DNA from: Ectopseudomonas chengduensis
Lineage (GTDB): Bacteria; Pseudomonadota; Gammaproteobacteria; Pseudomonadales; Pseudomonadaceae
DNA: 64,000 nucleotides
Reading direction: 5' to 3'
Assembly: GCF_015712065.1 (NCBI RefSeq)
Contig: NZ_JACFYZ010000011.1
Span: 1-64,000, forward strand
Positions 16,920 to 25,233 of the stretch are shown here, piece after piece. Made by a program: the position numbers and the translations under genes. A model generated the notes under the pieces. It saw nothing but the letters and a program-made list of their open reading frames with translations. It did no database searches and was not told where the DNA came from. Numbering within the stretch: the first letter of the stretch is position 1; every line of letters starts with the position of its first letter.

Positions 16920-17426
16920 TCACTCGCTCATCGCCGTACCAGCTTCGGCAGCTTCGAAGCGCTTGCCCTGGCAGGTCAGCACCAGGCGCTCGGCCATCGC
17001 CACCACCAGAATCAGCGTGCCCAGCAGCATCGGCAGCTGTGGCAGCCACATGGGAATCGGCAACAGGCCGGACGACACCTCCTTGAACTCGTAGGATTCC
17101 AGAACGAACAACGCGCAGTACCAGGCCATATAGGTAGCGATCCCCAAACCGACCAGCGTGGCCAATACATCGACCACAAGGCGACCACCAGCGGGTAGCA
17201 GGCGCAACAGCAGTTCCACACGAATGTGCGCGCCACGTTGCAGGGCGTAGGGCAAGGCGAGAAAGCCCGATGCAGCCATCGCGTAGGCGGCGAACTCATC
17301 GGCGGCGGGCACCATGGTGCCCAGTTGGCGGGCGACGATCTGCGCCACGACCAGCACACAGATCAGGACGAGAAACACGCCGGACAACCATCCGGACAGG
17401 GTGTAGAGCTTGTGCAGTGGGGTCAT
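16920..17426 (-). CDS. dctQ: TRAP transporter small permease (DctQ type)
   Basis: A 168-residue protein with four membrane segments (LSGVFLVLICVLVVAQIV, FAAYAMAASGFLALPYAL, VVDVLATLVGLGIATYMAWY, LLGTLILVVAMAERLVL) and the family motif RGAHIRVELLL after segment 2. It pairs with DctM and accepts substrate from the binding protein. I prefer the ATG at 17426 (MTPLHKLY); a TTG two codons earlier lies closer to the GGGAG site and is possible. It sits between dctP and dctM. Confidence 0.9.
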   Translation of the reverse strand: MTPLHKLYTLSGWLSGVFLVLICVLVVAQIVARQLGTMVPAADEFAAYAMAASGFLALPYALQRGAHIRVELLLRLLPAGGRLVVDVLATLVGLGIATYMAWYCALFVLESYEFKEVSSGLLPIPMWLPQLPMLLGTLILVVAMAERLVLTCQGKRFEAAEAGTAMSE

Positions 17427-17492
17427 TAACAACGGGCTCCCTGGTCAAGCCACGAGGAAAGCCCGCCGCAACCAGCGCGGCGGGCAGCAGAA

Positions 17493-18470
17493 TCACGGCT
17501 GGTAGGTGTCGAGAATCGCCTTGCCATCGGCACCAGCACGCTTGAGCCACTCATCGGTCATGCTCTGGCCGATCTGCTCGAAGCCGCTCTCCACCGCCGC
17601 CGGGGCCTGCTCGGATACCTGCATGCCATTGTCGGCAAGGGTCTTGACCAGCTCACTGGTCTTTTCCTGGGCAATCGCCCAGCCACGCTTTTCGGCACGC
17701 TCAGCGGCAGCCAGCACGGCAGCCTGGGTCGCTTCCGGCAGGCGGGCGAAGGCACGCGCGTTGACGATGACGAAGTTCTTCGGAATGAACGCCTTGACGT
17801 CATAGTAGTAGGAGGAGAAGTCCCAGGCCTGGGAGTCCACACCTGTGGTCGGCGAGGTGAGCATGCCGTTGATCATGCCGGTGCTGAAGGCTTGCGGTAT
17901 TTCGCCGGTCTGGATCACGGTCGGCACTGCGCCCATCAATTCGGTCATGCGCGAAGTGGCCGGGTTGTAGGCACGAAACTTCATACCCTTGAAGTCATCC
18001 ATGCTCGCGATCGGCGTCTTGGTGAAGATGCTCTGCGGCGACCAGGGCATGGCGTACAGCAGCTTGATGCCCTGCTTGGCCAGGCGCTCTTCCACAGCCG
18101 GGCGGCTCGCGTCCCACAGGGCCTGGGCCTGCTCGTAGTTGCGCACCAGAAACGGCACGCTGTCGATTTCGAAGATCGGATCTTCGTTACCCAGTACCGA
18201 CATCAGCACGTCACCCACCTGCACCTGGCCGGTCTGTACGGCACGTTTGACCTCGGGGCGCTTGAACAGCACCGAGTTGGCGTGCACGCGAATAAGCAGT
18301 TCGCCGTTACTGGCTTTTTCCACATCCTGGGCGAACTCCTTGGCCACGGTGGTGATGAAGTTGCCATCGGGGTTCTCGGCGGTCATGTTCCAGCGCTCGG
18401 CGGCCTGGGCACCGAAGCCCAGTGCGCAAGCCAGAGCGGTAATGGCGAAACGCGATGCGATGCTTTTCAT
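17493..18470 (-). CDS. dctP: TRAP transporter substrate-binding protein (DctP type), operon copy
   Basis: A 325-residue periplasmic binding protein with signal peptide MKSIASRFAITALACALGFGAQAA. DctP family features are present: IRVHANSVLFKRPEVKRAVQTGQVQVGD, the substrate-contacting arginine region MKFRAYNPATSRM, and the WDFSSYYYDVKAFIPKNFVIVN core. A good AGGAGA precedes the ATG. It is first gene of the dctPQM run; the promoter carries motif site 1 (18559-18596). A close paralogue without permease genes is encoded at 23149-24144. Substrate is inferred from pxpABC nearby. Confidence 0.93.
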   Translation of the reverse strand: MKSIASRFAITALACALGFGAQAAERWNMTAENPDGNFITTVAKEFAQDVEKASNGELLIRVHANSVLFKRPEVKRAVQTGQVQVGDVLMSVLGNEDPIFEIDSVPFLVRNYEQAQALWDASRPAVEERLAKQGIKLLYAMPWSPQSIFTKTPIASMDDFKGMKFRAYNPATSRMTELMGAVPTVIQTGEIPQAFSTGMINGMLTSPTTGVDSQAWDFSSYYYDVKAFIPKNFVIVNARAFARLPEATQAAVLAAAERAEKRGWAIAQEKTSELVKTLADNGMQVSEQAPAAVESGFEQIGQSMTDEWLKRAGADGKAILDTYQP

Positions 18471-18558
18471 GGTGCTCTCCTGTTCATTTCATTGTTTTTT
18501 GTGCGCCGCAAGGCGCGGCTGGAAGACGATTTCGAGTCTCAGCGCATCGTCCTACCCT

Positions 18559-18596
18559 GTCCAACTAGAAAAACCGGAGGCGCATGATCGGAAATC
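18559..18596 (-). promoter_or_regulatory. Shared island motif, site 1 (upstream of dctPQM)
   Basis: Read leftward: GATTTCCGATC, then CCGGTTTTTCTA and GTTGGAC, ending 88 bases before the dctP ATG. It is one of four matching sites in the island (19738-19775, 24292-24330, 24351-24387). ATC and TTGGAC are 21 bases apart here and in two others. Confidence 0.7.
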
Positions 18597-18685
18597 GTTA
18601 TGGGATGAAAAGGGGCGTTTTCGCGACAAATGCACCAGCAGCGGGCAGCCGTTTCCGGGCCCGCAGACCAGCGAATGGAAGTTAA

Positions 18686-19630
18686 TCAGGCGCTTTGCTG
18701 TTCCGGCGCTGGCGCGACTCGTGCCATGCAGGCTTCGCCCATTTCCTCGGCGTAGACGTCCAGTGCTTCGCAGGCCAGGGCGATGATGTCCTCGCTGAGT
18801 TCCAGGCCCACGCCCGTACGCCAGGTGGCGACCACCGGCAAGGGCGGCGGCTCGGGAACCTCGTCGAGAATGGTCAGCAGGCCTTGCTTGAGTTCGTCAT
18901 GCACCAGCGCTGGCGGCAGCGCGCCGATACCGAAACCGTCGCGCACCAGACGCGTCATCGCGGCGATGGAGTTGACGCAATTGATGCGTGGCGCACTGAC
19001 GCTGCCGGCATGCAGCAGGTTGAGAATGTCCTGATGCGGCCGCGAATTCTTCGAGAAGGTGATGATGCGCTCACGCGCCAGCTCCTCCATCGAGGCATAG
19101 CAGCGGTGGTACAGCGAACCGGTCGGGACGATCCAGCGCACCGGAAAGGCAGCCAGTTCCAGATTGCGCACGCTGTCGCCGTTGACCATGTCGGTCTGAA
19201 ACACGATATCCAGATAGCCCTTGAGCAATTGCTCGTTGAGATTGCGTGCGGTGTCGGCCGTCAGCTCGATCTCCACCGCGGGGTAGCGCTCCATCACCCG
19301 TGTTACGAACGGACTCAACCAGGTGTGAATGACGGTATCCATCGCGCCGACGCGAATACGCCCCTGAATGTTGCCGGTATCGCTGATCGACTGCTTCAAG
19401 GCCTGCATGGTGTCGATCATGCGCTCGGCATATTCGAGCACCTTCTGCCCTTCCGGGGTCAGCGATACACCCTTGGAATCACGCAGGAAAAGACGCGTGC
19501 CGAGTTCATCCTCGAGCGCAGCGATGCGGCTGGAAATGGACGCCTGGGTGCTGAACAGCTTCTCGGCTGTCAGGCGGAAGCTCTTGAGCCGTGCCACCCA
19601 GACGAAGGTCTCGAGAAATCTCAGATTCAT
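18686..19630 (-). CDS. LysR-family transcriptional regulator of the island
   Basis: A 314-residue LysR regulator. The winged-helix domain is in the first ~60 residues (FLETFVWVARLKSFRLTAEKLFSTQASISSRIAALEDELG), followed by the linker helix and a ligand-binding domain beginning near residue 90 (GRIRVGAMDTVIHTWLSP). It is divergent from the OprD-family porin and lies beside dctPQM, the classical position for a LysR protein controlling its neighbours. Its effector is presumably the transported compound or a catabolite. It is the best candidate for binding the four shared motifs, one of which lies in its own divergent promoter region. Confidence 0.9.
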   Translation of the reverse strand: MNLRFLETFVWVARLKSFRLTAEKLFSTQASISSRIAALEDELGTRLFLRDSKGVSLTPEGQKVLEYAERMIDTMQALKQSISDTGNIQGRIRVGAMDTVIHTWLSPFVTRVMERYPAVEIELTADTARNLNEQLLKGYLDIVFQTDMVNGDSVRNLELAAFPVRWIVPTGSLYHRCYASMEELARERIITFSKNSRPHQDILNLLHAGSVSAPRINCVNSIAAMTRLVRDGFGIGALPPALVHDELKQGLLTILDEVPEPPPLPVVATWRTGVGLELSEDIIALACEALDVYAEEMGEACMARVAPAPEQQSA

Positions 19631-19737
19631 GCCGTAACGCCTCTTCGCAATGTTCTTCTCAGGGGCTGATTTGCAGCGCCCACGCAGCCTCAGGCGTAGC
19701 AGGTTGTATGCCAGAGGTTTTTCGCCCAGCCGATGAA

Positions 19738-19775
19738 TTTTCCTATCGCTGGCCCCCTGTTTTTTCTCGTTGGAC
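19738..19775 (+). promoter_or_regulatory. Shared island motif, site 2 (oprD-type porin / lysR intergenic)
   Basis: TTTTCCTATC, then TGTTTTTTCTC and GTTGGAC, with one base more in the spacer than the other three sites. It lies 126 bases before the porin ATG and 107 bases from the lysR start. Confidence 0.7.
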
Positions 19776-19901
19776 GCAGCTGAACAACGCTTTGAAGAAT
19801 GGCGCCGCGCTCTGCGCAGACCACAACAACATCATTCAAAACGCGCTCTGCCAAGCAGCCGCTCTCGTCGGCTGCGCGCTCCCAACAGGAGACACTGCAC
19901 C

Positions 19902-21125
19902 ATGAAACCCCATTACCCATTGGCATCCGCGCTGCTGCTCGGCAGCGGCCTGCCAACCCTCGCGCATGCCGATTTCATCGCTGACAGCAAGGCCAGCGTC
20001 GAGATGCGCAACTTCTACTTCAACCGTGACTTCCGCCAGAGCGGCGCCCGTGACAAGGCCGAGGAATGGGCGCAGGGCTTTCTGCTGCGCATGGAGTCCG
20101 GCTACACCGAGGGCACCGTCGGTTTCGGTATCGATGCATTGGGGATGCTCGGTGTGAAACTCGACTCCGGCGACGGCACCGCTGGCAGCGGCCTGCTCCC
20201 GGCCGACCGCTCCGGCGGCTCACAGGATGAGTATTCCAAGCTCGGCCTGACCGCCAAGGTGAAGGTCTCCAACAGCACACTGAAAGCTGGCGCCCTGCAC
20301 TTTCGCAGCCCGATCGTCTCGGCCAACGATTCACGCCTGCTGCCGCAGACGTTCCAGGGAGCACTGCTGAATGTTCAGGAAATCGACAACCTGACCCTGC
20401 AGGGCGGCAAGATCAACCGGATCAAGGCCAACAGCTCCACCGACTACACCGAGATGAGCGGCAACCGCATCGGCGGCAACAGCGACTCCTTCGTGTTCGG
20501 CGGCGGCGAGTACAAGATCACCCCGCAACTGACCGCCGGCCTGCACTACGGCACCCTCGAGGATATCTACCAGCAGTACTACGGCACCCTGGTGCATGTA
20601 CTGCCGCTGGGCGATGGCCAGTCGTTCAAAACCGACCTGCGCTACTCGCAAAGCCGCGAGGACGGCAACTTCCGTGACCTCGACAACAAGGCCTTCGGCG
20701 CCATGTTCACCTACAGCCTGGGCGGCCACGCCGTCGGCGCCGGCTACCAGCGCATGAGCGGTGACGATCCGTTCCCGTACATCGCCAGCAGCGACCCGTT
20801 CCTGGTCAACTTCGTGCAGATCAACGACTTTGCCAACGTCGAGGAGCGCTCCTGGCAGGTGCGCTACGACTACAACTTCGCCAGCATCGGCATCCCCGGC
20901 CTGACCTTCATGACCCGCTACATCTCCGGCGACAACGTCGAGGTCGCCGGCCGCAGCAGCGAAGGCAAGGAATGGGAACGCAATACCGATATCGCCTACG
21001 TGGTGCAGAACGGTCCGCTGAAGAACCTGGGGCTGAAATGGCGTAACGCCACCGTTCGCTCCAATTTCGGCAACGATCTCGACGAGAACCGCCTGATTCT
21101 CAGCTACACCCTGGCGCTCTGGTAA
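19902..21125 (+). CDS. OprD-family outer-membrane porin (candidate pyroglutamate porin)
   Basis: A 407-residue protein with signal peptide MKPHYPLASALLLGSGLPTLAHA, then the OprD start DFIADSKASVEMRNFYFNRD. The OprD family consists of 18-stranded barrels with narrow substrate range. Conserved blocks include the AEEWAQGFLLRMESGYTEG region, LTLQGGKINRIKANSSTDY, and the C-terminal strand ending LSYTLALW. In P. aeruginosa a paralogue next to LamB/YcsF genes (OpdO) takes up pyroglutamate, and the pxp genes here make the same role likely. AGGAG precedes the ATG, and a terminator follows. Confidence 0.9.
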   Translation: MKPHYPLASALLLGSGLPTLAHADFIADSKASVEMRNFYFNRDFRQSGARDKAEEWAQGFLLRMESGYTEGTVGFGIDALGMLGVKLDSGDGTAGSGLLPADRSGGSQDEYSKLGLTAKVKVSNSTLKAGALHFRSPIVSANDSRLLPQTFQGALLNVQEIDNLTLQGGKINRIKANSSTDYTEMSGNRIGGNSDSFVFGGGEYKITPQLTAGLHYGTLEDIYQQYYGTLVHVLPLGDGQSFKTDLRYSQSREDGNFRDLDNKAFGAMFTYSLGGHAVGAGYQRMSGDDPFPYIASSDPFLVNFVQINDFANVEERSWQVRYDYNFASIGIPGLTFMTRYISGDNVEVAGRSSEGKEWERNTDIAYVVQNGPLKNLGLKWRNATVRSNFGNDLDENRLILSYTLALW

Positions 21126-21141
21126 GCACTTCAACCCGATG

Positions 21142-21164
21142 ACGGGGCCATCACGGCCCCGTTT
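21142..21164 (+). terminator. Intrinsic terminator after the OprD-family porin
   Basis: Stem ACGGGGCC / GGCCCCGT followed by TTGCATTT. It separates the porin from the chemoreceptor gene. Confidence 0.75.
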
Positions 21165-21202
21165 GCATTTCTCGGGAAGCAAGAAGGCCATAGACTTTTA
21201 AT

Positions 21203-21221
21203 CAAGTTGTATGACAACTTG
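21203..21221. promoter_or_regulatory. Palindrome CAAGTTGT-ATG-ACAACTTG before the chemoreceptor gene
   Basis: Perfect 8-bp arms with a 3-base centre, 44 bases upstream of the chemoreceptor start. The TTGT-N3-ACAA core resembles operators of GntR (FCD) regulators. No GntR gene lies in the window. Confidence 0.5.
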
Positions 21222-21265
21222 CCGACTCCTGAGAATCATCCTGAAGAAGATGGCGAGGCGTTATC

Positions 21266-23098
21266 GTGAGCTTTTTACTGTCCTGGCAACAAAAATTCCG
21301 CGCCCTTATCGCGCTCACCCTGATCAGCCTGATCTTGATGGCGGCCGCTTCGTTATGGGCCAACCATCGCGTCAGCAGCGCATTACAGGCGAGGGAACAG
21401 GCGGCAGCCTATGCCAGCGCCAGTACCCAGTTGATGAACCACTGGTGGCAACAGAACGCACTGCGCCAACAGATCACCCCCGACCTGCAGGCAGCGTTCG
21501 ACAGCGGTCTCAATGAGCTGCAAGAACTCATCGGACAACTGTTGACGCAAGCCCAGGCACTGGAAGACGACGCCACCTTGCAACACGCCCAGCAGATCCA
21601 GGCCGTGCTGCTGGAGGAACTGGCCCAACAGCGCCAGTGGCTGAGCCTCAATCAGGCCCTGGGCCTGACGCCTTTCGAGGGCCAGCGCAAAACATTGACG
21701 GAAAAAGGCAAGGCGTTGGAAGCGATCAGCTTCGACCTGATCAAACCCTTCATTACCAGCGCTCTGAGCAGCCAGCGTGACTATCTGTCGACCTTCGACC
21801 CGGCGTTCGCCCAGATTGCCCTGACGGCGATCGGCAAGAACGTGCAGGGCTATGCCCAGGCGTTCACTGATATCCATGGCAACATCGAACGCATCAACGC
21901 GACCAATCAGCGCCTGCGCCAACTGGGCGAGCAACTGCAGATGCGCATCGACGAACAAGCGCAGGCGCTGCAGAGCGGCCTGTTGTTGCGCCGCACCCAG
22001 GAAGCCGAGCAGGCCCGCCTGTCCGCCCTGTGGATGATGGGGCTGAGCTTCCTCGCCGTTGCCGCCCTGCTCTGCTTCACCCTACTGCAGGCTTCACGCA
22101 CCCTGGTCAGCCGCCTGCGCAACGTCATTCAGTTGCTCACTCAGGTCGCCTCCGGCGATCTCACCGGCAAGCTGCCGGTGGGCAGCAACCCGCGTGACGA
22201 ATTCAACCAGTTGGCCGACGCCGCCAACCGCATGATCCAGGGCATCGGCGGTATCGTTGCCGAAGTGGTGCGTGCCAACGGCGAGCTGAGCCGCCTGCAC
22301 CATCACCTGGGGGATGCCATGCGTCAGTTGGGTGATAACAGCACCCAGGTGGAAATGCAGACCGAGCAGGCCGCCTCGGCCTCGCACCAGATCAGCGCCA
22401 CCCTCAACGACATGGCGCAGCGCACGGCGCAAGTCGGCACCGCCACCACCAGCGCCTACGATGCCGCGCGTAACGGCGGCGAAGTGATCGCCGCCAGCGT
22501 CGACAGCATGAGTCGCCTGGCGCAGCTGATTCAGGACACCCACAGCCAGGTCGATGCCCTCGGCCAGAGCAGCGCGCGGGTCAGCGGTATCGTCGATGTG
22601 ATCAACAGCCTCGCCGATCAGACCAACCTGCTCGCCCTCAACGCGGCAATCGAGGCGGCAAGAGCCGGTGACGCCGGCCGCGGCTTCTCGGTGGTCGCCG
22701 ATGAAGTGCGCTCGCTGGCGCAGAAGACGGTCTCAGCAACCACCGACATCAGCGCCATCGTCGGTGAGTTCCAGCAACAGACCCGGCACATGCACCAGCT
22801 GATGAGCAACGGCCTGAACCTGGCTGCCGACAGCGAGCGACATGCTGCTCAGGTGGCCGACGCCATCAGCTCCATCACCTCGGCGATGGAGCGCCTGACC
22901 GGCGAGATGAACCAGGTCGTGGTGGCCATCGAGGAAGTGTCCACCACCACCGAGGACATCGCCGACAAGATGGAAACCATCAACGTGCACACCGGGCAGA
23001 GCAAGGACCTGCGCCATACTCTGGGCGGCCATACCGAGGGGCTGTCATCCCAGGTCGATGCACTGGGACGCAGCGCCAGGCAGTTCCGCCTGGCCTGA
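21266..23098 (+). CDS. Methyl-accepting chemotaxis protein
   Basis: A 610-residue chemoreceptor. Membrane segment 1 is at about 12-31, a ~220-residue all-helical periplasmic sensor follows (33-251), segment 2 at about 252-275, HAMP at about 276-330, and the signalling hairpin has NLLALNAAIEAARAGDAGRG. The sensor size suits a long helical-bundle (HBM-like) domain rather than a short four-helix bundle or Cache fold; this is inferred. It starts with GTG after GCGAGG. Position between an OprD-type porin and an orphan DctP-type binding protein suggests taxis toward the same compound, directly or through the binding protein. Confidence 0.93.
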   Translation: MSFLLSWQQKFRALIALTLISLILMAAASLWANHRVSSALQAREQAAAYASASTQLMNHWWQQNALRQQITPDLQAAFDSGLNELQELIGQLLTQAQALEDDATLQHAQQIQAVLLEELAQQRQWLSLNQALGLTPFEGQRKTLTEKGKALEAISFDLIKPFITSALSSQRDYLSTFDPAFAQIALTAIGKNVQGYAQAFTDIHGNIERINATNQRLRQLGEQLQMRIDEQAQALQSGLLLRRTQEAEQARLSALWMMGLSFLAVAALLCFTLLQASRTLVSRLRNVIQLLTQVASGDLTGKLPVGSNPRDEFNQLADAANRMIQGIGGIVAEVVRANGELSRLHHHLGDAMRQLGDNSTQVEMQTEQAASASHQISATLNDMAQRTAQVGTATTSAYDAARNGGEVIAASVDSMSRLAQLIQDTHSQVDALGQSSARVSGIVDVINSLADQTNLLALNAAIEAARAGDAGRGFSVVADEVRSLAQKTVSATTDISAIVGEFQQQTRHMHQLMSNGLNLAADSERHAAQVADAISSITSAMERLTGEMNQVVVAIEEVSTTTEDIADKMETINVHTGQSKDLRHTLGGHTEGLSSQVDALGRSARQFRLA

Positions 23099-23110
23099 AT
23101 GCAGTTAGAG

Positions 23111-23132
23111 CCCGGTCGCAATGCCGACCGGG
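23111..23132. terminator. Hairpin between convergent chemoreceptor and orphan dctP genes
   Basis: Arms CCCGGTCG (23111-23118) and CGACCGGG (23125-23132). The T-rich tail is weak, so termination is only likely from position. Confidence 0.45.
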
Positions 23133-23148
23133 CATTCGCGCAGGCGCT

Positions 23149-24144
23149 CTAACGTGACTGCCCGTCGAGATACGCCTCGATGATCTGCGCATGCTCATCG
23201 CCGGCACGCGCCAGCCACTCCTCGGTAATCTGCTGACCGACTTCGGTCAGCTCCCGGCGCAATTGCGGGTCAATGTCCTGCACCACAGTCATGCCGTGCC
23301 TGGCGAGCATCCGCGTCTGATAACCGGTCAAGGCCCAGGATAACTCCCACCCTGCCCGCTCGGCCCGTTCACCGGCATGCAGCAAGGCGCTGCGCTGGGC
23401 CTCGGGTAGACGCTGGAAGGCACGCTCGTTGACGATGACGATGTTCTTCGGGATGAAGGCGCGTACGTCATAGAAATGCGAGACGAAGTCCCAGGCGCGC
23501 AGGTCCATGCCTGTCGCACTGGAGGTGAGCATGATGTCCACCTGACCGTCGCGGAAGGCCTGCGGTACGTCCTCGGTATTGATGGTCGTCGGTTGCGCAT
23601 GAAGTAAATGGGCCAGACGCGAGATGGTCGGGTTGTAACTGCGAAAACGCAGATCGCGAACATCCTCCGCAGCCTGCAACGGGCGATTGCTGAACAGGCT
23701 CTGCGCCGGCCACGGCACTGCGTAAACGAGGCGCACGCCATCGGCCAGCAGGCGTCGCTCCACCGCCTCACGGCTCACCGCCCAGAGCTTGCGCGCCTGC
23801 TCGTAGTCGGTGGCGAGAAACGGCAGGCTGTCCAGCTCGTAGATCGGATCTTCATTGCCCAGGGCAGACATGAACACATCGCCGATCTGAATATCGCCGC
23901 GGGTTACCGCAGGCTTGACCTCAGGGCGGCGATACAGGGTGGAGTTGGAGTGAACGCGTATGTTCAGCTGGCCATTGGTGGCCTGGCGAACATTCCTGGC
24001 AAACTCCACCGCTACACGGCTGATGAAATTGCCGGCCGGCTGTTCCACCGACATCGACCAGCGTTCGCTGCCGTGTACGGGTAAAGCCATGGGTAGAGCG
24101 ACAAGCAAGGCGCAGAGCGCGGACAGACAGGGTGCGGTCTTCAC
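23149..24144 (-). CDS. Orphan TRAP-type substrate-binding protein (second DctP)
   Basis: A 331-residue DctP-family periplasmic protein, clearly paralogous to the product at 17493-18470. Shared segments include ALGNEDPI, the RSYNPTISR arginine region and FYDVRAFIPKNIVIVNERAF. I chose the GTG at 24144 because it begins a clean signal peptide (VKTAPCLSALCALLVALPMALPVHG); the frame extends upstream without signal-like sequence. No DctQ or DctM follows. It may share the DctQM permease, bind a related ligand, or present ligand to the adjacent chemoreceptor. Its promoter carries motif site 3. Confidence 0.88.
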   Translation of the reverse strand: MKTAPCLSALCALLVALPMALPVHGSERWSMSVEQPAGNFISRVAVEFARNVRQATNGQLNIRVHSNSTLYRRPEVKPAVTRGDIQIGDVFMSALGNEDPIYELDSLPFLATDYEQARKLWAVSREAVERRLLADGVRLVYAVPWPAQSLFSNRPLQAAEDVRDLRFRSYNPTISRLAHLLHAQPTTINTEDVPQAFRDGQVDIMLTSSATGMDLRAWDFVSHFYDVRAFIPKNIVIVNERAFQRLPEAQRSALLHAGERAERAGWELSWALTGYQTRMLARHGMTVVQDIDPQLRRELTEVGQQITEEWLARAGDEHAQIIEAYLDGQSR

Positions 24145-24291
24145 TGGGGTTCCCCCGTAGACTGGTAGCCAGGTACTGAGTCGACTCGAAAGGAACGCAA
24201 AAGCCCCCGGGTACGGGACACACCGGGGGTGCACCAGAACGGCGCCAAGGAGCGTTCACCCGACTCACTGTCGAGCGCGACGGTCGGCACT

Positions 24292-24330
24292 GTCCAACGG
24301 GAAAAACCGGCGTGTGGCGATCAGAAAATC
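24292..24330 (-). promoter_or_regulatory. Shared island motif, site 3 (upstream of orphan dctP)
   Basis: Read leftward: GATTTTCTGATC, then CCGGTTTTTCCC and GTTGGAC. It lies 20 bases from site 4, and the two sites point away from each other in the divergent region 24145-24480, which holds no gene. Confidence 0.7.
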
Positions 24331-24350
24331 CGATGTCCGACACCATCAGC

Positions 24351-24387
24351 TTTTCCTATCTCCGGCGGATGTTTTTATTAGTTGGAC
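24351..24387 (+). promoter_or_regulatory. Shared island motif, site 4 (upstream of pxpABC)
   Basis: TTTTCCTATC, then TGTTTTTATTA and GTTGGAC, ending 93 bases before the pxpA start codon. Confidence 0.7.
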
Positions 24388-24480
24388 GCCTCTGGGCGAC
24401 GCCGGAAAAATGAGGCCAACTCCCAGAACAGCTCAAAGCTGTCCGGCCATATCCATGCACCTCATGATTAGGATGCTCAC

Positions 24481-25233
24481 TTGAACAGCCTGCTTTTGAA
24501 TTGCGACATCGGCGAAAGCTTCGGCGCCTGGACCATGGGCCTGGACGCCGAGGTCATGCCCTATATCGACTGCGCCAACATCGCCTGCGGTTTCCACGCT
24601 TCCGACCCCAGCGTGATGCGCAAGACCGTGGCCCTGGCCGTGACCCACGATGTACGCATCGGTGCACACACCGCTTACCAGGATCTGGTCGGTTTCGGCC
24701 GCCGCTCGATGGACTGCACGCCGCAGGAAGTCGAAGACCTGATGCTCTACCAGATCGGTGCACTGGAAGGCATTTGCCGCAGCCAGGGCACCCGTGTCAG
24801 CTACGTCAAACCTCACGGCGCGCTGTATCAGGACATGATGCGCAAGCCCGCCACCCTGCGCGCGGTGATGAGCGCCATGGCCAAGTACGACCGCCAGTTG
24901 CCGCTGATGCTGATGTGCACCCGTGACAACAGCGCAGCCCAGGCACTGGGCGACGAATTCGGCCTGACCCTGTGGTTCGAAGCCTTCGCCGACCGCGCCT
25001 ACGACGCCGCCGGTTTCCTGGTCAGCCGCAGCCTACCGGGTGCCGTGCATCACGACAGCGAGGTGATCGTCAGCCAGGCAGTCACCCTGGCGCGTGGCGA
25101 GGCCCTGCAGGCCAGCGACGGCAGCGCACTGCACCTGGCCGCGCAGACGCTGTGCGTGCATGGCGACAACGCCAGTTCGGTGGCTGCCGTGCAACGCATC
25201 CGCCAGGCCTTCGACAGCCTGGTTCAGGCATGA
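24481..25233 (+). CDS. pxpA: 5-oxoprolinase subunit A (LamB/YcsF family)
   Basis: A 250-residue LamB/YcsF protein. With PxpB and PxpC it forms the ATP-dependent bacterial 5-oxoprolinase, which opens pyroglutamate to glutamate. Signatures are LLNCDIGESFGAW near the N-terminus, ANIACGFHASDP, VRIGAHTAYQD and VKPHGALYQDM. It starts with TTG (sequence MNSLLLNCDIGE), as the family start LNCDIGE lies at residues 6-12 and no ATG is nearby. Its stop overlaps the pxpB start (ATGA). Confidence 0.93.
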   Translation: MNSLLLNCDIGESFGAWTMGLDAEVMPYIDCANIACGFHASDPSVMRKTVALAVTHDVRIGAHTAYQDLVGFGRRSMDCTPQEVEDLMLYQIGALEGICRSQGTRVSYVKPHGALYQDMMRKPATLRAVMSAMAKYDRQLPLMLMCTRDNSAAQALGDEFGLTLWFEAFADRAYDAAGFLVSRSLPGAVHHDSEVIVSQAVTLARGEALQASDGSALHLAAQTLCVHGDNASSVAAVQRIRQAFDSLVQA

